Part shown: piece by piece, positions 7,193 through 15,043 of the stretch
Position numbering within the stretch: the first letter of the stretch is position 1
Layout: each line of letters starts with the position of its first letter
From: Bryobacterales bacterium
Lineage (GTDB): Bacteria; Acidobacteriota; Terriglobia; Bryobacterales; Bryobacteraceae
NCBI GenBank assembly: GCA_025456495.1
Contig: JALOKO010000021.1
Span: 1-16,951 of the forward strand
Reading direction: 5' to 3'
DNA length: 16,951 bases
The notes under the pieces: model-generated
What the model saw: the letters and a program-made list of their open reading frames with translations, nothing else
Databases searched by the model: none
Told to the model about the DNA's origin: nothing
Made by a program: the position numbers and the translations under genes

Positions 7193-8503
7193 ATGCGGGG
7201 ATCTTTGCTTTACATGAGACTGCTGACTGCCAGCATCTGCCCTGTGCTTCGCTGCGCGCTGATGGGTTGGTTGCTATGCGGGATGCTGGCGGCGCAGGAA
7301 GCCGCTGAACCAGAGAGCCGCGCGGCTACCATCGAAGCCGCCCGCGACGCCAAGGCCGAGGCCCTGAAACCGGAAGAACCCAACAAGTGGGAAAGCACTC
7401 TGATCCGCATTCGGAACGAGCGCATCCTTGAGCGCCTCAGCGAAGGCGTGGCGGGCGTCCGGCTGAAGTTCGGCGGGCTCGCCGCCGGAGCGGGCTTTGC
7501 CCTGGGTCCGGAATACTATCGGGAAGATTTCGCCAAGGGCGCGTTGCTGGTGCGTGGCGCGGCGCAGGCATCCTTCAGCGGCGCGCAGAAGCTGGACCTG
7601 GAAGTGGCCCTGCCCCGCTTGGCCAACCAGCGCGTGGAATGGCGCGCGCAAGCCGTCCGACACAACTATCCGCGGCTGAACTACTATGGCCCCGGCCCGA
7701 ATTCGCAGAAAACCGGCCGCAGCAACTTCCGGCTGGAAGATAACTCCTTTGACACCACTCTGGTGGTGAAACCCGCCACCTGGATGAACGTGGGCGTTTC
7801 GACCGGCTACCTGATGGTGAACACGGGGCCGGGCTCCAACGAGCGCCTGATCTCCGCTGAGCAGCAGTTCTCCCCGCAACAGGTGGCTGGCCTGGACGAA
7901 CAGGGGAACTCCTTCCGGTACGGGGCCTACGCACAGGTGGACTATCGGGACAACCCTGGCGGACCCCGCGCTGGTGGCAGCTATACGGTGCAGTACAACC
8001 ATTATGACGATCGTACGCGGAATCGCTTCGACTTCCAGCGACTCAGCGTGGATCTGCAGCAATACTTCCCCTTCTTCAACAAACGCCGGGTGATTGCGCT
8101 GCGGGCGCGCACCAATCATTCCTTCACCCGCGATGGTCAGCAGGTGCCCTTCTATCTGCAGCCCGTGCTGGGTGGCAACCATGATTTGCGGGGCTACCGG
8201 CCCTTCCGCTTTTATGGCGACAACAGCCTCGTAATGAATGCGGAATGGCGCTGGGAGGTCTTCAGCGGGATGGACATGGCGCTGTTCACCGATGCCGGCA
8301 AGGTCTTCCAGCACCACACCGAATTGAACTTCCGCGATCTGGAATCGGCTGTCGGATTCGGCATGCGCTTCAACGCGCGCAACAATACCTTCATTCGTCT
8401 GGACGTGGGCTTCAGCCACGAGGGCTATCAGGTCTGGTTCGCTTTTGGCGATGCCTTTGCCCCCGCGGTGCAGCGGACGTCCAGCAACTTCGTGTATCAG
8501 TGA
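7193..8503 (+). CDS. Omp85/BamA-TamA-type outer-membrane beta-barrel protein (no evident POTRA domains)
   Basis: This 436-residue exported protein has a signal peptide ending near LLCGMLAAQ (about residues 26-35). A short charged helical stretch follows, then amphipathic strands to the C-terminus. The Omp85 barrel signature is visible in VLGGNHDLRGYR (loop 6, LRGY near residue 331), followed by MNAEWRWEVFSGMDMALFTDAGKVF, which is characteristic of the bacterial surface antigen (D15) domain. The end (FIRLDVGFSHEGYQVWFAFG) fits the final barrel strands. Canonical BamA and TamA have several POTRA domains before the barrel. Here only about 80 residues precede it, so it is a barrel-only paralogue, not the essential BamA. 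Two ATGs compete (7193 and 7214); neither has a strong ribosome-binding site, and the second gives a tidier signal peptide. The gene for the kinase-like exported protein starts 6 bp downstream. Confidence 0.82.
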   Translation: MRGSLLYMRLLTASICPVLRCALMGWLLCGMLAAQEAAEPESRAATIEAARDAKAEALKPEEPNKWESTLIRIRNERILERLSEGVAGVRLKFGGLAAGAGFALGPEYYREDFAKGALLVRGAAQASFSGAQKLDLEVALPRLANQRVEWRAQAVRHNYPRLNYYGPGPNSQKTGRSNFRLEDNSFDTTLVVKPATWMNVGVSTGYLMVNTGPGSNERLISAEQQFSPQQVAGLDEQGNSFRYGAYAQVDYRDNPGGPRAGGSYTVQYNHYDDRTRNRFDFQRLSVDLQQYFPFFNKRRVIALRARTNHSFTRDGQQVPFYLQPVLGGNHDLRGYRPFRFYGDNSLVMNAEWRWEVFSGMDMALFTDAGKVFQHHTELNFRDLESAVGFGMRFNARNNTFIRLDVGFSHEGYQVWFAFGDAFAPAVQRTSSNFVYQ

Positions 8504-8509
8504 GCAGGG

Positions 8510-10294
8510 ATGATGCCAAGGATTTTCCCAAGTTATCGGACGCGCACACGAACCAGCGGTGGACGCCTGGCGACCGTCGCGGCGTTGCTGGTGCTGCTGG
8601 CGGTGGGCAGCGCGACGGCGCGGAAGTTCTATGCCGATGATCCACTGATGCGCGAACCGGCGCCACGAACGATGGACGAGGCGAAGTTCCGTCCCTTAAG
8701 CGACTACTACGAGTTTCTGGTTTACCCCTTCGCGCCGCCGGGAGAGCGAAACGGCCATCCCGTCAAGGGCGGCAAGGAAGCGCTTTACTACGCCGCACAG
8801 GGCGTGAACACGCTGGGCGAAGTTCCGGAGGGGAGCTGGTATGAAAACCGGAACTACGTGCGCCCGATGTCCAAACAGGAGTTGCAGAACGGACCCGGCG
8901 CCGTGGGTCCACCCACCGTTCAAGGACCCTGGCGCGTGATTTCTGCGAAGAATGAAGGCGTCACTCCTGGATTCACGATTGTCGATGCAAATAACCGTCG
9001 CTACCTGCTGAAGTTTGACCCCCTGGAGCACCCGGAACTGGCCACCGCAGCCGACACGATTGTGGCTCGGCTGTTCCATGCACTGGGCTACCATGTGCCG
9101 GAAAATCACGTGGTGGAGTTCACCCGCGACCAACTGCAAATTGATCCGAAGACCAAATACAAAGGGCCCGACGGGAAGTCCCGCGCAATGACGGAACGTG
9201 ATGTCACGGAGATCCTCTTGAAGGTTCCCCGGGACAGCGACGGGCGCTACCGGGGCAGTGTCAGCCTATACCTGCCGGGCGTGCCGCTGGGTCCGCACCG
9301 CTACTTTGGCACGCGCACCGACGACCCCAACGATGTCGCGCCGCACGAACACCGGCGGGACCAGCGTGGATTATGGGTGTTCTGCGCGTGGCTGGGACAC
9401 GACGATTCCCGCGCCATCAACAGCCTGGACATGTTGCATGAAGAGAACGGCCGCAAGTTCGTGAAGCACTATCTGATCGACTTTGGCTCCACGCTTGGCA
9501 GCGCCAGTGTGCGCCCCAACAGTCCGCGCAGTGGCAACTATCTGTTTGGTTGGCGCGAAGTGGCCAGCCAAGTGTTCACCCTCGGCTTGAATGTGCCCTC
9601 GTGGGCCAAGGCCAAGTACCCGCACTTTCCTTCGGTGGGTCGCTTTGAGTGGAAGACGTTTGAACCGCTCACCTGGCGACCGGAGTATGCCAACCCAGCC
9701 TTTTCCAATGCCCTGCCCGACGATGCCTTCTGGGCTGCCAAGCAGGTGATGGCGCTCACGGACGAGCAGATTCGCTGGGCCGTGGAGACGGGCCGCTACA
9801 GCGATGCGGCAGCAGCGGACTGGGTGGTGGAGTGCCTTATCCGGCGTCGCGACAAGATCGGGCGCGCCTTCTTCGCACAGGTGCTGCCGTTGGACCGGTT
9901 CCGCGTGGTCAACCAGGCCCTGGCCTTTGATGACCTGGGGGAGCGACACGGCCATTACCCGCGACGCCGTTACCGGGTGGCATGGGGAAGCTTCGACAAC
10001 CTCACGGAAACCATCACGCCTTTGGCTGAAGCGACAAGCCTTGAACTGCCCGCAATGGCAAACAGCATGCCAGAAGGCCACTACCTCACCGCGCGGCTCT
10101 ACGGCGACGATGACGAACGGGACATCCGCGTGTATCTGCGCAAACACTCCAGCGGCTGGAAGGTGCTGGGATTGGAGCGCGGCTGGAAGGGCAAAGCGCG
10201 TCTGCGTTTCGCGGATACACGGCCCGCTTACCTCACGCGGCAAAACCCGCAGTCCCCTGCCAGCAGCCGTGTGCGGGGCAGCCAGGCCGAGTAG
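8510..10294 (+). CDS. Exported protein of no recognised family, with a candidate kinase-like (HipA/FAM20/CotH-like fold) core
   Basis: The predicted protein has 594 residues. A signal peptide is clear: basic residues 8-19, a hydrophobic core LATVAALLVLLAVG (about 20-33), and SATA before the cleavage point, so it should be periplasmic or secreted. The central part resembles an atypical protein-kinase fold. GFTIVDANNRRYLLKFDP (154-170) looks like a glycine-containing hairpin leading to a beta-3 lysine (K168), and TAADTIVARLFHALGYHVPE (179-198) looks like the alpha-C helix followed by 'LG..VP'. The segment GHDDSRAINSLDM (296-308) then leads to KHYLIDFGSTLGS (319-331), matching a catalytic Asp, an Asn and a DFG metal-binding Asp (D324). 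The remainder (330-594) has no feature I recognise. Family membership is inference from pattern only, and it may be a pseudokinase. It lies 6 bp after the Omp85-like barrel gene, so the two probably work together at the cell envelope. Confidence 0.85.
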   Translation: MMPRIFPSYRTRTRTSGGRLATVAALLVLLAVGSATARKFYADDPLMREPAPRTMDEAKFRPLSDYYEFLVYPFAPPGERNGHPVKGGKEALYYAAQGVNTLGEVPEGSWYENRNYVRPMSKQELQNGPGAVGPPTVQGPWRVISAKNEGVTPGFTIVDANNRRYLLKFDPLEHPELATAADTIVARLFHALGYHVPENHVVEFTRDQLQIDPKTKYKGPDGKSRAMTERDVTEILLKVPRDSDGRYRGSVSLYLPGVPLGPHRYFGTRTDDPNDVAPHEHRRDQRGLWVFCAWLGHDDSRAINSLDMLHEENGRKFVKHYLIDFGSTLGSASVRPNSPRSGNYLFGWREVASQVFTLGLNVPSWAKAKYPHFPSVGRFEWKTFEPLTWRPEYANPAFSNALPDDAFWAAKQVMALTDEQIRWAVETGRYSDAAAADWVVECLIRRRDKIGRAFFAQVLPLDRFRVVNQALAFDDLGERHGHYPRRRYRVAWGSFDNLTETITPLAEATSLELPAMANSMPEGHYLTARLYGDDDERDIRVYLRKHSSGWKVLGLERGWKGKARLRFADTRPAYLTRQNPQSPASSRVRGSQAE

Positions 10295-10349
10295 GCAGAT
10301 TTCCCCACTCCACGTTTCGCTGTCCCGCGGCCGCCCGCCGAAGTGGCGA

Positions 10350-11549
10350 CTACATCCGAAACTGACCCCGAATGGCGATAAGGTTCTGCTTGGCCTGAGC
10401 CTGGTAGGGACTGTTCATCTTCGTGCACAGCTCAGTGAACTTCACCGCGTCGATGATCTCCTTGTGGTCCTTTGACTTCTTGCCAATCTCAAAATTCGCC
10501 ACGCCTAAGTAGAAGTAGGCCGCAGCCTGCATTGCCTGATTGCCGCCAATGTTGGGCAGCGCGGCCCGCAGGCTCTTGTTGGCCTGCGCCCAGCGGCTTC
10601 CGGTGGCATGGTAGAGGCCTTGCACCCAATGCGCCAGGCCGGTGGAGAAATCCAGTTGCTTCTTGAATTCCGCCGCATCCATGCCTTCCGGGGCTGTCTT
10701 GGTCTTCAATTTCTCCAGCGCCGCGTCGGTGTAGGGAACGATCTTGTCCTGGTTCTGTTTGGTCTCAAGATACACACTGGCCAGATAGAGCAACGTCTCA
10801 TCGTTGCCCTTATCCATCGCCGTAAGCGCTTCCGCCGCGGGCACCGCCACCTCACGATTGTTCGCGGCCCGGCCCACCACGAACTGCCGTTCCAGCAATC
10901 CGGGCAGATATTCGCTGCTGGCATTCATCGATTTCAAGGCCGAGGCGTAGGCCGCCACTTCCGCGGCATCGGTGGAATCCAGGGCCTTCCGTAGGTGAAC
11001 GTAGTCAGCATACTGGGCCACCTGCAGCGCATAGGTTTTCTCCGCCGCCCAGGCTTCCTCTTCGGTTTCCTCGGGCGTCGGAGCGGTCTTGATGGCAGTC
11101 GCGGATTCGTGGCTCCGGCGCGCCCATTCGACAATCGCCTCGCGCTTGCCCAACTCCTCAGCAGACTTCACCGCCGCGGCAGAGGCGCGCACGCGGTTCG
11201 TCAGCCCAGCCTTCGCCACGTCCAGGGCAAAGAGCTTTGCTGCGGTGGCCAACACCTGGTTGTGCTGCTGGCTGGTGGCATGGGACTGCACTTGCTGCGC
11301 CAGCACCCAGCCAATGGCAAGGTGGTCAGGATACTTTGAGGCAAACTCCATCAGGCTGGCGAGTTTCTCGGCCGGGTCCTCGGCCAGCCCGACCTTGGCC
11401 AGCAATTCGCCTTCCGGGGTCGTCGCATCAATCTCGGGCAGTTGCGCCAGCGCGGGAATCCACCACAACAACAGACATCCCAGCAAGCCAACCGCCCGCG
11501 CCGATCGCATGCTGAGTCTTCGGAACGCAACGCAGAGTTCTACTAGCAT
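10350..11549 (-). CDS. Exported alpha-helical (TPR-like) repeat protein, hypothetical
   Basis: I choose the ATG at 11549 (399 residues), because a GGAG lies 9 nt before it on the minus strand; a longer frame beginning at 11609 is less likely. The N-terminus is a signal peptide with a hydrophobic core (AVGLLGCLLLWWIPALA, about 19-35) and a cleavage point near ALA-Q36. The mature protein is a run of amphipathic helices with Ala-rich, Leu/Tyr-spaced repeats. Examples are EGELLAKVGLAEDPAEKLAS, an ETLLYLASVYLETKQ pair, and a late AAAYFYLGVANFEIGKKSKD segment that strongly resembles a TPR helix A/B. Such proteins usually scaffold protein-protein contacts in the periplasm. It converges with the kinase-like exported gene (55-bp gap). 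No catalytic motif is seen, so the role is unknown. Confidence 0.78.
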   Translation of the reverse strand: MLVELCVAFRRLSMRSARAVGLLGCLLLWWIPALAQLPEIDATTPEGELLAKVGLAEDPAEKLASLMEFASKYPDHLAIGWVLAQQVQSHATSQQHNQVLATAAKLFALDVAKAGLTNRVRASAAAVKSAEELGKREAIVEWARRSHESATAIKTAPTPEETEEEAWAAEKTYALQVAQYADYVHLRKALDSTDAAEVAAYASALKSMNASSEYLPGLLERQFVVGRAANNREVAVPAAEALTAMDKGNDETLLYLASVYLETKQNQDKIVPYTDAALEKLKTKTAPEGMDAAEFKKQLDFSTGLAHWVQGLYHATGSRWAQANKSLRAALPNIGGNQAMQAAAYFYLGVANFEIGKKSKDHKEIIDAVKFTELCTKMNSPYQAQAKQNLIAIRGQFRM

Positions 11550-11943
11550 GGGGCAATTCTCCAGTGAACAAACCCAGTTTGCGCGCATCGTATCACAACT
11601 GGCGAGCACCCATTTCGGCTGTGGCTCAATTGTGTTGAGCTACGGTTACGGCACCCGGAAACGCAGCCGCACTGTTGATCCTGGCGAGCCGGTCATTCAT
11701 CCTGGCGAGCCGGTCATCCTGGTAAGACGGGATGTCGGGTAAGACGGGATGTCGGGTAAGACGGGATACCGGGTAAGACGGGATGTCGGGTAAGACGGGC
11801 GTGCTGGCCGCCACGAATCGTTCCATCGTCGCCTGCATCCAATGAAGCTGTCCGGCCGCAGCCCCTGCGTTTTTTGGGCAGGCCTGGCGGCCATTCGGTT
11901 GGCACATCAGGTTGGCACACTGAGTTCGTTCGGAAGGACTACC
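11550..11943. other. 394-bp divergent intergenic region (TPR-like / VOC dioxygenase)
   Basis: This stretch separates the minus-strand TPR-like gene from the plus-strand ring-cleaving dioxygenase. It contains repeat array C (11678-11807). The ribosome-binding site of the downstream gene is GGAAGG just before 11944. The frames that run through it have no credible protein composition. I see no RNA gene or clear promoter. Confidence 0.5.
11678..11807. repeat. Intergenic composite tandem repeat array C: two 21-bp units then four-plus 17-bp units
   Basis: The left part has two copies of ATCCTGGCGAGCCGGTCAT starting at 11678 and 11699 (period 21), then a partial third (ATCCTGG, 11716). The right part has the 17-bp unit GGTAAGACGGGATGTCG at 11721, 11738 and 11772, a variant ending ATACCG at 11755, and a decaying fifth copy from 11789. 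Three 17-bp copies are identical, implying recent slippage-type expansion. The period is not a multiple of three in the right part. Confidence 0.85.
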
Positions 11944-12897
11944 ATGCAACCGTTCATCGCAGGGATACATCACGTCACCGCCATCGCGTCAGACCCGAAG
12001 CGCAACGTCGCCTATTATGAGCAGCAACTGGGGCTGCGGCTGGTGAAGACCACCGTGAACTTTGACGATCCTGGGGCCTATCATCTCTACTACGGCGACG
12101 ACGCCGGTGTACCCGGGACGATCCTGACGTTCTTTCCGTGGCCGGGCGCCACGCCGGGGCGCGCAGGGACAGGGATGACGATGGCCACCGCCTTTCAAGT
12201 AGCGCCGGGCGCGGTGGACTTCTGGATGGGACGCTTCGCGGATCGCGCTCTGGATTTTGAAGCGCCCGTGGAGCGCTTCGGCCAGCGCGTGCTGCCCTTC
12301 CGCGATCCCGACGGCATGCCGCTGGAGTTGGTTGAGCACGCCCCGGCCAGCATCAGCCCGGTCACGCCCGGCCGCGTCTCCGCCCACAGCGGGATCCCCG
12401 TGGAAATGGCTATCCACGGCTTCCATGGCGTCTCGCTTTGCGTTCCCTCAGCCGATGCCACCGGGCGCCTGCTGACTGAGGTCTTCGGCTATCAGAGCGC
12501 TGGCCAGCAAGGGGACCGTTACCGCTTCGTCAGCCCGGAGGCAGGCATCGGCGCATCGGTGGATCTGGTTTGCACCTCGGGCGAGTTGGTGCGCGGACGC
12601 TCCGGCGCGGGCACTGTACATCATGTGGCCTTCCGCGCACGCACGAATGAGGAGCAGTTGACCTGGCGGGAGCATCTGCTGCAGGCCGGATACTCGCCCA
12701 CGCCCGTCCTGGATCGCAACTACTTTCAGTCGATCTACTTCCGTGAGCCGGGTGGCGTGCTGTTTGAAATTGCCACGGACCCGCCCGGCTTCACCGCCGA
12801 CGAGGACCTCGACAGCTTGGGCTCCGCGCTGAAACTGCCCGCGTGGCTGGAGCCCCGGCGCGAATCCATCGCCGCACGCTTGCCCGGCCTGCGGTAG
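11944..12897 (+). CDS. VOC-family ring-cleaving dioxygenase, MhqO-like
   Basis: From the ATG at 11944 (GGAAGG just upstream) the protein has 317 residues, the usual length of the MhqO-type two-domain VOC dioxygenases. The N-terminal module begins GIHHVTAIASD (7-17) and contains GAYHLYYGDDAGVPGTILTFFPW (44-66), a family hallmark. The second module starts IHGFHGVSLCV (157-167) and holds GTVHHVAFRA (223-232) and GGVLFEIATDPPGF (270-283). Candidate metal ligands are H9/H10, H226/H227 and E275, fitting the two-His, one-carboxylate centre of VOC dioxygenases. Relatives cleave hydroquinone or catechol-type rings and protect against quinone stress. The hydrolase gene begins 51 bp after its stop, supporting a shared role. 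Substrate specificity is inferred, not seen. Confidence 0.87.
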   Translation: MQPFIAGIHHVTAIASDPKRNVAYYEQQLGLRLVKTTVNFDDPGAYHLYYGDDAGVPGTILTFFPWPGATPGRAGTGMTMATAFQVAPGAVDFWMGRFADRALDFEAPVERFGQRVLPFRDPDGMPLELVEHAPASISPVTPGRVSAHSGIPVEMAIHGFHGVSLCVPSADATGRLLTEVFGYQSAGQQGDRYRFVSPEAGIGASVDLVCTSGELVRGRSGAGTVHHVAFRARTNEEQLTWREHLLQAGYSPTPVLDRNYFQSIYFREPGGVLFEIATDPPGFTADEDLDSLGSALKLPAWLEPRRESIAARLPGLR

Positions 12898-12947
12898 CGC
12901 CGCCAGAGATGGAAAGCGGGATTGAGCGAAAGACTGAAGGAGGATCC

Positions 12948-13619
12948 ATGGAAAGCGAGATGCACCGTCCGATTCATGAGGGGATGCCGGTGCTGGCGGC
13001 GGGAACGCCATTGCAGAGCGCGAAAGCCGTTGTGCTGTTGTTTCACGGACGCGGCGGCGATGCGCAGGATATCCTTGGCCTTGCCCAGTCATTGCCGGCG
13101 GAGGAAGTGGCCTTCCTGGCCCCCCAGGCGCGCGGGAATTCCTGGTATCCCTACTCCTTCCTCAGCCCCCTGGAACGCAATGAACCGGCGCTGAGTTCCG
13201 CGCTGAACACCGCGGCCGGACTGGTGCGGCAGGTGCTGGAGGCAGGACTGCCGCCCGAGGCCATCATCCTGGCGGGATTCTCGCAAGGGGCCTGTCTGGC
13301 CCAGGAAACAGCCATCCGCAATCCCCGGCGCTATGGCGGAGTGGTGGGGCTGAGCGGGGGGCTGATTGGCCCGCCCGGCACCACCTGGAACACGGATGGC
13401 CAATTCGAGGACACGCCCGTGTTTCTTGGCTGCAGCGACGTGGACCCGCACATCCCCCGCGAACGCGTGGCAGAGAGCGCGGCCGCCTTCAAACGCATGG
13501 GGGCCAGCGTGGTGGAGCGCATCTATCCAGGCATGGGGCACACCATCAACGAGGACGAACTGCACGCCTTCGCGGAAATTGTGGCCGCTGTCCGGCGTGG
13601 CGTGCGACCTCTTCAGTAG
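12948..13619 (+). CDS. Serine hydrolase, phospholipase/carboxylesterase family (MhqD-like)
   Basis: The ATG at 12948 follows a near-perfect AAGGAGGATCC, giving 223 residues; an upstream in-frame extension overlaps the preceding gene and is rejected. The alpha/beta-hydrolase fold has HGRGG (33-37) as the oxyanion-loop region, the nucleophile S112 in GFSQGA, the acid D166 in CSDVDPHIP, and the base H198 in GMGHTI. Together these form a complete triad. The segment LAPQARGNSWYPYSFL is typical of the MhqD/YodD-like carboxylesterase subgroup. In Bacillus, mhqD- and mhqO-type genes respond together to quinones. The adjacency here suggests the hydrolase acts on products of the ring-cleaving dioxygenase or on related esters. 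The exact ester substrate is not visible. Confidence 0.88.
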   Translation: MESEMHRPIHEGMPVLAAGTPLQSAKAVVLLFHGRGGDAQDILGLAQSLPAEEVAFLAPQARGNSWYPYSFLSPLERNEPALSSALNTAAGLVRQVLEAGLPPEAIILAGFSQGACLAQETAIRNPRRYGGVVGLSGGLIGPPGTTWNTDGQFEDTPVFLGCSDVDPHIPRERVAESAAAFKRMGASVVERIYPGMGHTINEDELHAFAEIVAAVRRGVRPLQ

Positions 13620-13795
13620 CATGCTGAGCGAGTGGCGCCACCTCATCGGCGCTGCTCTCGCAAACCCTCTCCATCCGGCGATACAATAGGGTACGGCGTC
13701 ACACTCAATTCCGCACTGTTACCCGATTATCGCTTTTGAACACGCCACCGGGCGCGGGCAATGTACCTGCCGCCCAATCAGCACAAGGAGACCTC

Positions 13796-14980
13796 ATGGC
13801 CATCAAACGCATTGGCATCTTGACCGGCGGCGGCGACGTGCCCGGCTTGAATTCTGTGATTAAGGGCGTCGTCTATCGCGGCGGGGAGCACGACCTGGAA
13901 GTGGTTGGCATCCGCCGTGGCTGGGAAGGGCTTACCCATGTGAATCTGGAGGACTTCGCCAGCACCCAGCGCTACGTGCTGCCGCTCAATCGCGAGAATA
14001 CCCGCACCATTGACCGGACCGGCGGCACCTTCCTCCACAGCAGCCGCACCAATCCGTCGAAGATGAAGTCGGTTCCCGAGTTCCTGAATGCCGATGACTA
14101 CCCCTCGCTGGAAGTCACCAAGGGCGGCCAGACCTGGACTGCCCGCGACCTCAGCAAGAAGGTGCTGAAAACTCTGGAGGACCTGCGGCTGGATTACCTC
14201 ATCGCCATCGGCGGCGACGACACCCTCAGCTATGCGGCGCGGCTGCACGACCTGGGCTTCAAGGTGATCGCCATTCCGAAGACCATGGACAACGATGTCC
14301 GGAACACGGAATACTGCATTGGCTTTTCCACCGCCATCACCCGGGCCACGGATGCCATCACCCGGCAGCGCACCACCATCGGCAGCCACGAGCGGTTGGG
14401 CATCTTCCGTGTCTTTGGGCGCGATGCCGGCCACACGTCGCTCTACACCGCCTACGTCACCTCAGTCCGCTGCTGCATCCCGGAAGTGAAGTTTGACGTG
14501 GACAAGCTGGTGGAACTGCTGCTTCGGGACAAGAGCCTGAACCCCAGCAATTATGCGTTGGTGGTGCTCTCAGAAGGCGCGGAATGGCAGGGCTATGAAG
14601 TGCGCCACTATGGCGAAGCCGATGCCTACGGTCACCGCAAAAAGGCCAACGTGGGCGAAGACCTCAGCGAGTACATCAAGCGCAAAACCAAGGAAGAGAC
14701 CGTCGTGAGCGATCTCACCTACGACCTCCGCAGCGGGGAGCCGGATTTCGTCGACAAGATGATCGCCACCACCTTCGGCAACATGGCCATCGACGCCATC
14801 CACAGCGGCCAAAGCGGCCTGATGACCGCCATCTCCGACGGCAAGTTCGCCATGGTTCCCATCCCCGATCCCAAGCTGGGACCCCGCGCCGTGGAGGTGG
14901 ACACGATGTACAACGTGGACCGTCTGCGCCCCAACTACGCCAACAAGATTGGACTGCCCATCTTCCTCGTGAAGGCCTAA
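13796..14980 (+). CDS. 6-phosphofructokinase, PPi-dependent type by active-site signature
   Basis: The ATG at 13796 is preceded by AAGGAG at ideal spacing and gives 394 residues. The PFK family is unmistakable: RIGILTGGGDVPGLNSVI (5-22), IAIGGDDTLSYAARL (136-150), IPKTMDND (160-167), GFSTAI (176-181), FGRDAGHTSLYTA (207-219) and, near the C-terminus, VEVDTMYNVDR. Two positions point to pyrophosphate rather than ATP as donor. These are the Asp in GGDDT (D142, where ATP enzymes have Gly) and the Lys in PKTMDND (K162, where ATP enzymes have Gly). D165 and D167 match the catalytic and metal-binding Asp residues. The reaction is fructose 6-phosphate plus PPi to fructose 1,6-bisphosphate plus Pi, and it is reversible. 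It is probably a single-gene unit between the hydrolase and the TIGR00300 gene. Confidence 0.92.
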   Translation: MAIKRIGILTGGGDVPGLNSVIKGVVYRGGEHDLEVVGIRRGWEGLTHVNLEDFASTQRYVLPLNRENTRTIDRTGGTFLHSSRTNPSKMKSVPEFLNADDYPSLEVTKGGQTWTARDLSKKVLKTLEDLRLDYLIAIGGDDTLSYAARLHDLGFKVIAIPKTMDNDVRNTEYCIGFSTAITRATDAITRQRTTIGSHERLGIFRVFGRDAGHTSLYTAYVTSVRCCIPEVKFDVDKLVELLLRDKSLNPSNYALVVLSEGAEWQGYEVRHYGEADAYGHRKKANVGEDLSEYIKRKTKEETVVSDLTYDLRSGEPDFVDKMIATTFGNMAIDAIHSGQSGLMTAISDGKFAMVPIPDPKLGPRAVEVDTMYNVDRLRPNYANKIGLPIFLVKA

Positions 14981-15043
14981 GGCCCGTCAAGCGCCAAGGA
15001 CGCCATCCCGCGGGTGGTGTTCTTGGCGCCACGCTTCCCACCC

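Noticed and set aside
7274..8419. Long minus-strand open frame opposite the Omp85-type barrel gene
   Set aside because: It has no recognisable motif and atypical composition, while the plus strand shows a signal peptide and the Omp85 LRGY signature.
9371..10243. Minus-strand open frame (290 codons) inside the kinase-like exported gene
   Set aside because: The composition is that of a third-position GC shadow, it has no ribosome-binding site, and the plus-strand frame spans the whole region with a signal peptide.
11089..11742. Plus-strand frame opposite the TPR-like gene and through the start of array C
   Set aside because: The protein is low-complexity, opposes a gene with a signal peptide and good ribosome-binding site, and ends inside the repeats.
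11678..11807. CRISPR array
   Set aside because: Units are directly abutting with no spacers, and 17-21 bp is too short; no cas genes are present.
13620..13795. Promoter with a TACAAT -10-like hexamer at 13682-13687
   Set aside because: No matching -35 hexamer lies at proper spacing, and a single hexamer is expected by chance.
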